Source: Mercurialis annua (Eukaryota; Streptophyta; Magnoliopsida; Malpighiales; Euphorbiaceae). From it: a stretch of 64,000 nucleotides of DNA. Below the pieces are notes generated by a model that was given only the letters and a program-made list of their open reading frames with translations, was not told the DNA's origin and ran no database searches. The DNA lies in contig NC_065570.1 in assembly GCF_937616625.2 (NCBI RefSeq), positions 64,879,665 to 64,943,664 of the forward strand, given 5' to 3'. Positions 46,285-56,515 of the stretch are shown here, piece by piece; positions within the stretch are counted from its first letter, which is position 1, and every line of letters starts with the position of its first letter. A program made the translations under genes and the position numbers.

Positions 46285-48636
46285 ATGGATGATTCTTGGT
46301 TTTTCGACAAAAATTTCAACGACGTCTCTGATGATTTTTTCGACCCCATTACGTACTTTGATTTTCCGTTGGAGGATGTGGAATCAAATGAGCCGATTGA
46401 AGATTGGGATTCTCAGTTTCAAAATATCCCAACACCATCTACCTTATTTACTGATTTCAGTTCCGGTATCTGTGACCAAAACAGAAAAGACAGTTTGAAA
46501 CTAAAGAAAGGTGCAATTTTGGTGAGTTTTGTACTTCTCAATTTGCTAAGTATGTTGTTCTTCACTGTATAAGTTTATATTAATTTCTGTTTAAAAATTA
46601 ATGAATAACCTAGGGCATATTGCTCAAATCACTATGCTGGTATGCATTGAAGGGGCTCCTAAATAGAGTCGGCCACAGTTCATGAACCACCAGCTCCGGT
46701 TTGAAACCGGCAATTCGTGGTTCCTTTAAAATTGAACAATTTCAGTCAGTTCAATAAATTAAAATTGCTTTAATTTAATAAAATGAAAAGGAATAGTTTG
46801 AACTTAATTTCCTTACCAAAAATTAAGCTGCAACCCTAGAGTATTCAAAACCTACTTAGTTTTCTAATCTATTTTTAAAGTTTATTTTAACAAAAAAAAA
46901 GTTAATTGTTTTTTGAGGTTCTGAACCTGAACTCCTTCGTAACCCGGTCACCTCTGGTTTTCGGCCGTTTTGACCGGTGTAGTTCCTGGTTTGTACCAGC
47001 CCGTGGTCACCCCTACTCCTAAATATGATGTTCCTTTGGCTTTTAGGTGTCAAAACAAATTTTAGTATTTATTAATTTGTATCCCTTTTAGTTCCTAAAA
47101 GAGAAATATCAGTTGCTTCAACAGGAAAAGTAAAGTCTTTTTGTTTTTCTTTCTCTGTTTTCCAAAGATACACCTTTTGAATTGTGAACCAGCAATGGGA
47201 CTTTGATGCATCATTAGGTTTTATAGTGATGAAATTAAGCTCAGGAATGTCAACTTTAAAGGGTTCACTGTCATAAGCATTACACATGGGAAATGCATAG
47301 ATAGCTATAGCCGTACCTGACTGAAGTTTGGAAGCTTTTGGGAAATGCATGGTAACACATCATCTGAAGTCTTAGTTTCTTGCAATCTGGGCACAATTGT
47401 TTTTGGAGGTCTTCAGTAAAACTTGCTGTAAATATGTTTATCAATATATGCGATACTGTGAGCATGATCATTATTTTCTGGGTGGATAAATTTTTTGGGC
47501 TCATCATCTCAGTTGGAGAACTTGTCCCATCCATTCTAGAAAATGTGCGAGGATGTGCCTTTTGATTCAAAAACTGGAGCCTTTTGGTTAAAAAACAAGC
47601 CTTAATATGGAATTAGCTGTTAAAAGTGAACTTATTTAACATCTATATGCAGGAGTACTTGTTACTTCCTTGTGAAATTTATCTGACTTATACTGCAACC
47701 CTTGTCAATGTATTTGATTTATGTCATATTGTCAATAAAGAACTGAATCATACTTACGTAATTTTTTCTAGTTGATTGGATTCCCTATCAAGTTCCAGTG
47801 CATGCTGAATTAAATTGGCTTTAGTTTTTAGTTTTGCTTTTAAATGCAACAAAGTTTTTTTAAAAACTTTTACTATGTACTATAGACTCTTCTTCTATCA
47901 GCTATTTAGCTTAGTTGATTCTTTCTTTGATGTTCAGAGTGATGAATCTTCTCAGCCTAAACCGTGTTTGGGAGCCGCTGAAGCATCTTCCAGCAGAAAA
48001 ATCCCCCTTAATTATGGCTCTTCAGAGAGCAAACATCCACACCTGTTCTGGACCACTAGCCCAGTTTCTGTCCTTGAAAGTAGCAGCAGCTCTTCCTCAG
48101 CTGAAAATCCAACAGTTTACCACCCCAATTTTGTCATCCCGGTGAAACGCCCTCGTAGCAAGTGTGCACGTCTGCGGAGGCGCACATTCCCTTTCCTCTC
48201 ATTGCTGAATGATTGTCCTTCTTGGGCTGGTATTGAAGAAGAATCGGAATCTTTATTTTTTCATGAGCAACGGTTGCACCTTGCCAAGCAGAAACAGAAG
48301 AAGAGGAAGAATCTGATGACATTGTCTTGTAATTATGATGCGATGAAACCTTCATCATCACATGCTCGAAGTGACATAAGAAAATGCACACACTGTGAGG
48401 TGACTAAAACTCCACAATGGAGAGAAGGACCAATGGGGCCCAAAACACTTTGTAACGCTTGTGGAGTGAGATTTAGGTCTGGCCGTCTTTATCCAGAGTA
48501 TCGTCCTGCTGCTAGTCCTACCTTTGTTCCGGCATTGCACTCTAACTCCCACAGGAAGGTGACAGAGATGAGAAAGACTACTATTATGCCCGCAATGAAC
48601 ACAGCGCTGCCCCAAGTTCCGGAGTATTCATTTTGA
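46285..48636 (+). CDS. GATA-type zinc-finger transcription factor (A subfamily, GATA10/11/13-like)
   Basis: Two coding exons, 46285-46521 and 47938-48636, give 311 aa, a normal length for this clade. Of two candidate donors near the end of exon 1 (46511 and 46522), only the second keeps the frame; the first gives an immediate stop. The N-terminus is acidic and aromatic ([20 protein letters not shown]), as in A-subfamily GATA factors. The middle is Ser-rich, with basic patches ([14 protein letters not shown]). The zinc finger at residues 229-254 reads C-X2-C-X18-C-X2-C ([20 protein letters not shown] then TLCNAC) and runs into the family tail [20 protein letters not shown]. Such factors bind WGATAR sites in the nucleus; roles of this clade include light and developmental regulation, but the target genes here are unknown. 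The single intron (1.42 kb) contains a 352-bp hAT MITE. The start lies nine bases after a 5' UTR intron acceptor. Confidence 0.93.
46664..47015. mobile_element. hAT MITE in the GATA gene intron, with perfect 8-bp target duplication
   Basis: CTCCTAAA occurs at 46656-46663 and 47016-47023. The ends are TAGAGTCGGCCACAG and, as reverse complement of the right, TAGGGGTGACCACGG, an imperfect inverted repeat. The inside has CGGTTTGAAACCGG and GACCGG-type motifs. No coding capacity. It lies 142 bases downstream of the donor of the only coding-region intron. Confidence 0.85.
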
Positions 48637-51371
48637 TAGCTAATTTGTTTGATTCTTAATTAGGAGAGTAGCACTTGTAGCTGGGAGCCGTCTGGCTCTA
48701 TATTTTCCGTTTCCAAATGTGTTAGCCGGTTGTTTTTTTTGTACATTTACTGAATAAGAACTAGGAACCTTAGATGATTAGATGATTGGCAGAAGCAGCG
48801 ATGATGATGATAAGTTAAACCGAGTAAATGTCTCAGAGTGAGGCAGAGAAATGTACTGTAGAAGTTCAGGTGTAGGGTTATTGTTTTATTCCCGTTAGTG
48901 ATGCCAAAAATTCATTTCTCTGCATTTTTTTTAACAGAGGTTGCTGTAAGCAGGATCGGGATCATGATCTGGTGAGGTCTTGAAATGCCGACTCTCTATT
49001 CCTCTACTTGTTTTTAGACGGCAATTTTCCTTGTCTGCCTCATCCCATAGGCGATAGCTAATATCAGTTTTGGGAACTGTTGTATAGTATGTTTGTATTC
49101 TTTAATTCCTTTGGAGATCTGAATTGAAATTATTGGTAAGTAACTTTGTTTGATATATTCACTGTTCCTCTATAGTTTTTTGGTTTCGAATCTTATTAGG
49201 ACAAAAGGATCAATTCGCCACCCGGAGAAACATGTTTATTCTTGACAGTGGTTACTTTCTGTTTTGCAAGGTAAGACTAGACGATCATCAGTCTAACCTA
49301 GTTACTTACCTGCTAGTTGTTCTTTCAGATTCTGGATCTCCCTACCCTTTTCTCCAGTAATTAAATTCTTAATTTATTCAATTTGACTCATTTCAATTCT
49401 TGAGTTGTAGTATTGATTCAATAGTCTGCCTCTCAAATCAACAATTTAGGGGTTGAAATGACTGAAATTGGAGAAGTTATGGGTTTAACTGTCAGAAAAT
49501 CCTAAAAATGATGTTAATGACTTAATTGGGTCTAAGAATAGAGGGGAGGACCAGAAAAAGGCAAACATTCTACTCTACTCTTTTGCCAATGCATAGTTTT
49601 GGGCAACTCTGACAAAACTGACTTGTCTGATCAAAGCACAAGTTCACTCAGTAGGTAACTCTACTGGTATTCCCTATGCTTCTTATTTTTAGTGGAAAAT
49701 GATCAGTAAATACCATTTTACACATAAATCTAGAAACAAGTCCAATGGCCCTTCTTTGCTAGCAAAAGAAAAGAGTTAGGGTTTAGTTTCCTTTTTAAGT
49801 GCACCTCATGGATATTATAGGTTTATAGCTGATCTATATTATTGGTTGATTTTGGCATTTGTTCAATAATTGAGTGCCTTTTTTTATAGCACAAACAAAA
49901 AGTTGCAATCTTTCAGTCATTTTTTGATTTTCCTCTTTCATTGAATTTGTCTTTTAGACTAGATTGATAAAGTTTTCCGCATAAAACTCAGAATTTTAAT
50001 AGAAAGCTAAACTTAAGAGCTCATTATGTTCCTACTAATCCAGGCTCACTATATGGATGAGAAAAGCCCAAAATCATAGCCCATTAGAAATCAAGAAAGA
50101 TTTCTTTAGCTGTAATATTGTAAATTTGTAATGATTCTTTTATACATCAGAAGTGTGTTTAAAGGGATCTTTACAAAAATATCCAAAAAACGAGAATATT
50201 TGCAAAATTTAACCCCAAAACTGAAACTTAAAATTCATATCCCAGCACATTTGGAGTTTATATTTTGTACTTCTGAGTTTTTGATTATTACTCTAGATCT
50301 AGTTCCAGCATGTTTTTGAAAAAAAAAAAAAATACTTCTCAAATGATTTCAAATGGTTTCTAAAATATAGGTTTTAAAAATGCTTCTAAACAAGATCAAA
50401 CGTCATGTGTAAAGAAGATGACGACTTCTTCGAATTTCTCTTGAAAATTATCAGAAAACATATCTATATTTTCGGAAACAATACTAGAATTAATTTCAAA
50501 TAAAATATTAAACAATTACCACGAATGTTTTTTTTTTAAATATGTGCCAATAAAAAACTAAGATTATTTCGTAAAATAAATAGAAAGGAGAAACAAAAGA
50601 TCCAGAAGAAGAGGATGCAGTGGTTGGTAGCTAAAAAATTTGTTGGCTCCGTTACTTGGAGGCATTGGCAATTTCTTCTCGTGTTATTATTCTTATTATC
50701 TTATGGATTAAAAAAAATTAAACAAGAAGAAGAATAGAAATTTTATTGAGATGTGAAGTTGTTTCTTATTGTTATAAAGAATTATTAAGAAAATAGAAGA
50801 AAAAAAGATACAAGTGTCTAACAAAAAGTGTAATGTATACAAATTTAAAAAATAATTAAAATAGAATAGAAATAAAAGAAATAGAATGAAAGAATTAAAA
50901 AATCAAGTTTCAAATTTGAAGTATATTTTACAAATAAAGTTAAAAAGGAAATATTATTAACAAATTCTCTTATTTAAAAGAGAGTATACATGATAACAAA
51001 TCGAGTATGAAAGGATTTGAGTTGAGTTCGGCTTGATTTCTCGGATTTTCACTGAAATGTTTATTTTCAGCAAATGTTTTATTAGAATGCATTATGTCAT
51101 TTGTTTTTATAAAAATACTATTTTTTATTTTTTTTTTCCTTACAATAGTACGCTTTTGGTAAGTTTTTGATAGATTTTAATAGATTAGTAGTAGATTTTA
51201 AAGAGAGCGTGATTTTATAAAAATAATTTAAAAAATGTAATTTTGTAAAAAATAAAAAAGCATATGTTACAGAAATAAAATAATAAAAAAGCATATATAT
51301 AGCATAATTATTTCTCTTGATTCTTTGCATGCAAGCTTAAATCTGGTTCAAACCACTTTGAACCTAATTTT
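48637..51371. other. Region after the GATA gene
   Basis: The first about 500 bases look transcribed (less AT-rich, with GATGATGATGATAAGTTAAA near 48800) and are probably the GATA 3' UTR. Beyond that, AT-rich sequence without a supported gene; small ORFs near 50131 and 51118 lack any family signature. Confidence 0.4.
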
Positions 51372-51385
51372 TACTATTTAAATCC

Positions 51386-51493
51386 ACCAACGAGCTGCAG
51401 CTTAAATGGTATAAGTGCTGGACAGTAAACTGTTAAGGTTGTAGGTTCATTTTCTTCCACAAACGCTCTCCCCTCCCCAATTATAAAAAAAAA
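51386..51493 (+). mobile_element. tRNA-derived SINE, copy 3, full length, with perfect 14-bp target duplication
   Basis: Direct repeats TACTATTTAAATCC at 51372-51385 and 51494-51507 are identical. The insert has box A (CAGCTTAAATGG, 51398-51409), a box B region (GTAGGTTCATTTTCTTCC, 51441-51458), the shared body CACAAACGCTCTCCCCTCCC, and the tail CAATTATAAAAAAAAA. At 108 bp it is a short SINE and defines the element's 5' end for the family. Confidence 0.9.
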
Positions 51494-51697
51494 TACTATT
51501 TAAATCCCGTCCATAAATTGGTTTTGTGCGGGTTCTTGTTGTAATATGTATAACTTTAATTGAAATAAAATATAAAATTTGTATATGGACTTGTGTTGAG
51601 CTTAAGGGGGAAAAGTAAGTATTCATCCTAAGCAGGTCAGACTTGTGAAGGTCAGATGAACACCTGACGCAGTGAACAACTCTAAAACAATGTACTA

Positions 51698-51981
51698 CTT
51701 CCTCCGGTCCATAATATTTGTCGCATTTGAGAAATTTCTTTGGTCCATAATATTTATCATGTTATAATATCAAGAGAGCATTAATTGCTATTTTTTCATG
51801 TTTGCCCTCCATTAATTTATTGAAAAAATACAATAAACAAATAAAAATGGTAGTCATAAATATAAACAAGTTTCAATGTAGGGTTAACTTAGTAAAAATG
51901 TTTACCAATTAAGAAATATTAATTGTTTTCTTAATTCTTGTGCCAGAGCCAAATGCGACAAATATTATGAACCGGAGGGAG
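51698..51981. mobile_element. Stowaway MITE (Tc1/mariner type)
   Basis: Terminal inverted repeats of about 35 bases: left CTTCCTCCGGTCCATAATAT then TTGTCGCATTTG, right (reverse complement) CTCCCTCCGGTTCATAATAT then TTGTCGCATTTG. TA dinucleotides flank both ends (51696-51697 and 51982-51983). The CTCCCTCCG terminus is the Stowaway hallmark in plants. 284 bp, non-coding. Confidence 0.9.
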
Positions 51982-51983
51982 TA

Positions 51984-52827
51984 TATTATTTTACATCATC
52001 GATCCTAAAATTGATTAAAATTTCTATGTAAATAGATGAATGTAGCCGTGAAAAGTTCAACCTATGTAAGTGTAACTCCATAAATTCTTATAAAATGAGA
52101 GTATTAGTCTTAGCAATTTATTTTTAAAGATTTATTTCACTCTTCTACTTGATATGAATGATTATAAACGTTTAAATTGGATCATTTTACCAAAACTTTC
52201 TAAAGATGACCCACCAATTATCTATTAAGAAACAAGAATACTTTTTGGAAAATTTAGAGTAAGATAATTCAACTTCGCGAAGATAAGGGTTTATTTATTC
52301 AAAATTATCAACTTGGACATTTTTAATATTTTGAGACAAATTGAAGGATGAAATGAAATTTGTTAAATATGTTTTACAAGAACATTGCAACTTGTATTGT
52401 GTGCTATTAATCTTTGTGTACAAAAGCTAACACTATACCTATGTTATGTATGCACATGCAAAGTACGAATACCTTTTTTACCCTAAACTCAGTTTAGAGA
52501 CCACTCTACAAAAAAAGTCTCCAATTTGATGAGTTGTACTTTTGCCTTATTTTTCAGTTTCTCCTTCCATGCATAAGTGATAAGTGTGTGTACTTTACTT
52601 ACCACAAAAATCTTCCTTTTCTTAGCTCTACCAAAGTTTGAATTGACATCAATTTTTGTACTTTGGTTCTTTCACATTCAATTTCAAAACTATGAAATAA
52701 TCTTTTCTTTTGCCTCTCTTCTTAATTTATACCTTGTTAATTTGCTTTCTATTTCCAATTTCACCCGTCTTCATTATTATGTAAATTAATCAATGAAGTT
52801 GTCGTGTATTTAAAATTCAATTTCAAT
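51984..52827. other. Gene-free stretch between the Stowaway and CACTA elements
   Basis: AT-rich sequence without a supported gene, RNA or repeat boundary. A 70-codon ORF at 52577 encodes a Phe/Leu-rich peptide of no known family. Confidence 0.35.
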
Positions 52828-53135
52828 TATTACTAGAAAAAAACGATTACCGACATATATAAATTTTCTACTGTTTTAGCGATAAAATAGCACATACTTA
52901 AACTCTAACTATTTGTGACAGATTTCATTGGCAAATAAGGCGCTGTATTACTGCCAAAAGATTTCCACGGATTTGATTGGTAAAGGTGGTGTGCTTGAAA
53001 CATCAAACACGGAAGGTTGTAATTACCGAGCATAAATTAAAATCCATCGTAATTCACCTGCGGAAATTAGTTTTGGGTCGCAATTGGCCATTTTCCCGAT
53101 GAAAATACGCCGTGAATCCGGTTTTTCTAGTAGTG
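52828..53135. mobile_element. Mini-CACTA element
   Basis: The right end TTTTTCTAGTAGTG is the inverse of the classic CACTACTAGAAAAA terminus. The left end is TATTACTAGAAAAAAACG, with the first bases decayed. Short motifs around CCGA and CGTAATT recur inside, as in CACTA sub-terminal regions. A 3-bp target duplication could not be confirmed. 308 bp, no transposase. Confidence 0.7.
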
Positions 53136-53177
53136 AACTGAAAGTTCCTTAAAATATATTGAAATCTTAAAAATATT

Positions 53178-53297
53178 CCTTTATTTGGCCAAAAAGAAAG
53201 TCAAGACACCGAATTTTTAAGGAATAATTATAAAAATGGTGTTTGAATTCTCTTTTATTTGTCAATTCAGTGTCTTGACTTTCTTTTTGGCCAAATT
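53178..53297. repeat. Inverted repeat, about 30-bp arms
   Basis: ATTTGGCCAAAAAGAAAGTC then AAGACAC at about 53178-53205 is repeated in inverse as GTGTCTTGACTTTCTTTTTG then GCCAAAT at 53271-53297. The loop of about 65 bases is AT-rich. It starts about 45 bases after the CACTA right end. May be a small MITE. Confidence 0.75.
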
Positions 53298-54105
53298 TGT
53301 TATTGAAATTTAATTGAGCCTCGCAAAAATATTGACCATGCAAAATCGTATTCCAAAGTGGCTTAATTGGCTTTCTATGTGTACAATATTGAGTTAATAA
53401 AGATCAAATTGAGTTTAATTTCATAAAATCGACATTCAAAATGTGGCATTTTAAAATTTAATAAAATAACTAATGCACCTTTTAGGCTAAATCGGTTAGA
53501 GCGCTATATTGAACGTAATTTTTAAAGTTAATTTATTGAAAACATAGTGTAAGGGCTTAATTTGTAAGTTTAAAAAGTTTCAAACACCACTAGTATATAC
53601 TTTTTCCATTGGATGCAATTATGTAAATTCAGAATTGTATGCTTGGATTAATAAAAAGATAGGGAAAAAATCAAAGGTAATTATCCAAAAGGAATCCACA
53701 ATATTTGAAGATATTATTATAGTTCACCTGCCAAACTCACAACTAACATTTGGCACCCACCATTTTTCACTGCTTTCATATGATCTTTTTGGTAAAATAT
53801 CCCTTTCTACTCCTTCGATTTTGTAACAAATCATATGTTTTTCCATCACCCGAAAATGTCATCATTTTAATATTCAAACAAACTTAATCTTTATTGTATT
53901 TTTTGAAGTGAATAGCATATATTGAATAAAATCGCAAGACTTTGAGAAGAAAAAAAATCTCAAGGATAAAAAGGGGATAAATACGAAAAAAAACAGAAAC
54001 ATAAAAAGAGAAAAAGAAATGAAATAACAAAACAAAGGAGGAAAAATAAAAACGAAAGTATAGTGAGAGAGGGGCAGTGGCCTCGGGCCTCAGCTGCACT
54101 ACCTC

Positions 54106-54676
54106 TAGGGATGGCAATGGGGCGGAGTGGGGACGGGGAAGCCATCCCCATCCCCATCCCCGCGTCTATGCGGAATCTCCATCCCCGTCCCCATTTAATT
54201 AATGGGAATAAAATCATCCCCGTCCCCATTTCCATAGATTCACCGTCCCCATTTCCATAGATTCACCGTCCCTATGGGAATCCTCGTTCCCTGTACAATT
54301 AAATATAATTTATAAATAGTTTTATTATTTTCATAAGATATTTTAAAAAAATTAATTATAGAAAATACTATTATCTTTTATAATATTAATTATTTATAAC
54401 TACATAGAAACTAATAAAAAAATTAAGTTAAATTATTTAAAATTATGAATAACATACTAAAACTTATAATATAATATAAATCGGGTCCTCATGGGGACGG
54501 GGATGGGGATCTCCATGGGGTGGGGACTATACTCCCCGTCCCCTCCCCATCTTCGTGGTTGGGGAATGATTTTTTCCCATCCCCGTACCCATGGAGGTAA
54601 TTGGTGGGGATTTCCCGCCTCATTAGGGGCGGGTCCCCACGAGGAACGGGAAATCCCCTCCTTATTGCCATCCCTA
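54106..54676. mobile_element. GC-rich hAT MITE with perfect 8-bp target duplication
   Basis: ACTACCTC occurs at 54098-54105 and 54677-54684. Both ends are TAGGGATGGCAAT (right end as reverse complement), a 13-bp perfect inverted repeat. The outer thirds are GC-rich (GGGGCGGAGTGGGGACGGGG, CCCCATCCCCATCCCCG), while the middle (54300-54480) is AT-rich. The CCCCATCCCC tracts make several ORFs of 60-90 codons that are repeat artefacts. Confidence 0.93.
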
Positions 54677-55089
54677 ACTACCTCTATCTTCGTCCATGGC
54701 TATAAATATAAATATATTTAATTTGAAATGTGGTACAATAGCTTTGAAGATTCTGACTACATATAATTATTTGAAATACAACCATAAAATGAACATGTTA
54801 CCGTTCAATGTAAACCTAACGTGTTCCATGAAAAATAAAGGAATTGATCTTATTTATAAAAGCTCAAATTTTATTCCATAAAAATTAATTTATTCATTTG
54901 ATATGTAATTTTCTATAGATATAAACTTAAACTTAGCTATATCTAACAAAATTATATATCCTAAATTGGTTTTGATATGAAATCAATGTCATTTAATTAG
55001 ATTTAATTAATACCCATTGGTTCAATAATTTTCATTAATATTATTATTTCATAACGTGTTTATAATAGATTTGTTTAATACGAAAATAA

Positions 55090-55480
55090 TAGTAATAATG
55101 TGAGGATGAGGCGGAACAAGGCCACTTTGGCATGTCTGTCTCTGTGGAGCCAATCTCCATTATTACTGTTTAAAAATGCCAGATACACAAACATGCCACG
55201 TGGTCCTCTATCTGAACTGAGTCAAATCGGGGATTTGACGTGTGAGTCAACTCATCCGAGTCACACCATTTCTTCTTACAGGACAAAACGACAGAGATTC
55301 CTTCACTCTGTCAGTCCGGGTCCCACTTTCCTTTGTAACGTCTGATCCCATCATCATCACATTAAAAGTAAAAATCAAACCCATTACGATTCCACCACGT
55401 GTCATAATAGCTTTGTAAGATCAGACCCCACCACGAGTCAACTGTATTAAATTACTAACCTCAAGCTGCTGGCTTGTCTC
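55090..55480. promoter_or_regulatory. G-box-rich, less AT-rich stretch, possible regulatory region
   Basis: It contains a palindromic G-box CCACGTGG (55196-55203), ACCACGTGTC (55394-55403) and TTTGACGTGTG (55234-55244), plus several GAGTCA and TTGAC motifs (55220, 55247 and 55256). The stretch is clearly less AT-rich than its flanks. A dense set of ACGT-core sites suggests a bZIP/bHLH-responsive promoter or enhancer, but no adjacent gene was recognised, so its target is unknown. Confidence 0.4.
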
Positions 55481-55607
55481 TAGTTGTAACTTAACAACGT
55501 TAAGTAACCTTCACCCATAGCGTATTTTAGCATGATTAAGATAAAATGCGCCTATTGCAGTTTTGTATCAGTTGGATTGTCGTTTTGTACACAAGAAACA
55601 TAAAATA

Positions 55608-55789
55608 GAAAAATTATTGCACACAACCGTTGCGCCATGTCATTCGTGCAACAAACCAATTATGCGTTAGCCATGTGGAAAATTGAATGATAAAAAAAAT
55701 AAATAATAATTAAAAGATTCCATATCGCAAATGCTCATTGGCTTGATGTAAAAATGTCGTGGCGCAACGGTTGCATGGGATAAACACTC
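55608..55789. mobile_element. MULE-type MITE with perfect 9-bp target duplication
   Basis: CATAAAATA occurs at 55599-55607 and 55790-55798. Inverted ends of about 30 bases share the perfect core CAACCGTTGCGCCA (left 55624-55637; inverse on the right at about 55760-55773). 182 bp, non-coding. The core resembles no other element in the window. Confidence 0.82.
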
Positions 55790-56239
55790 CATAAAATAAG
55801 GAGGTGGAACCCACAAAAGAGATTAGGTTATGATTAAAAGAGAATAATTTTTTTTCTTTATGTTTTGATAAAGAGAAGGTAAAAGAAGAATAAACAGAGG
55901 GTAAATCTGTTTGCTTTTCAAAGTAGAGGGGTTAAAAAGTAAAAAAGCATGTGGTGATAGATTGATGAGTTTGAGTTGATTGTTCTATAAGAACTAGACA
56001 AAGATAATGTACTTCTCTTTTAACTTATGTTGGTACACTTTTTTTTTTTTTTTAAATAGGTTCTATTAGGTTATGCAATTTGGGTTGGCTGGCTACTTGG
56101 CTAAGAAAATTACACCAATCTACTTTATTCCCCTATAGTAGATAGCAATCTTACAACATAATTGGTTGTTAATTGGGTTGTACAATGGTCGGTTCGATGT
56201 AAATTATTTTGAAAATTAAATCAAAAATTAATACATATT

Positions 56240-56515
56240 CAAACAAAACAAAGTATAATTGAAATTAGACCAAATTGAACCATTGATCGGTTTGATTTGG
56301 TTTGAAATTGATCAAATAAAAATATTTTACATATCCAAACCAAACGAAAGTATAATTAAAATTGAACCAATTCGAACTATTTGATTGGTTTGAATCAATC
56401 GAAATCGATCAAATAAGAAAAGACTAAATATCACCAAATCGAAGTATAATCAAAATTGAACCAGATCGTTCTATTTGATCGGGTTTGGTTAAAAAAGTTG
56501 TTTTCTTAATTATTT
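56240..56515. repeat. Tandem repeat, about 95-bp unit, three copies
   Basis: AAGTATAATT followed by GAAATTAGACCAAATTGAAC or AAAATTGAACCAATTCGAAC or CAAAATTGAACCAGATCG occurs at 56251, 56348 and 56442. Each unit then carries ATTTGATCGGTTTG-like and GAAATCGATCAAATAA-like pieces. The motifs AACCAAACC/GGTTTGGTT link it to the hAT-like repeats of the window. Confidence 0.75.

Noticed and set aside
47072..47570. Overlapping minus-strand ORFs of 92 and 96 codons in the GATA intron
   Set aside because: No domain, no splice context, and AT-rich intronic composition; considered chance ORFs.
53480..53520. tRNA-like segment (TAGGCTAAATCGGTTAGAGC)
   Set aside because: It resembles the D-arm half of a tRNA but no anticodon arm, T-arm or acceptor pairing follows, so it is not a tRNA gene; at most it is a SINE scrap.
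54063..54721. Overlapping ORFs of 60-90 codons on both strands
   Set aside because: They come from CCCCATCCCC/GGGGATGGGG tracts of the hAT MITE at 54106-54676 and encode repetitive peptides without a family.
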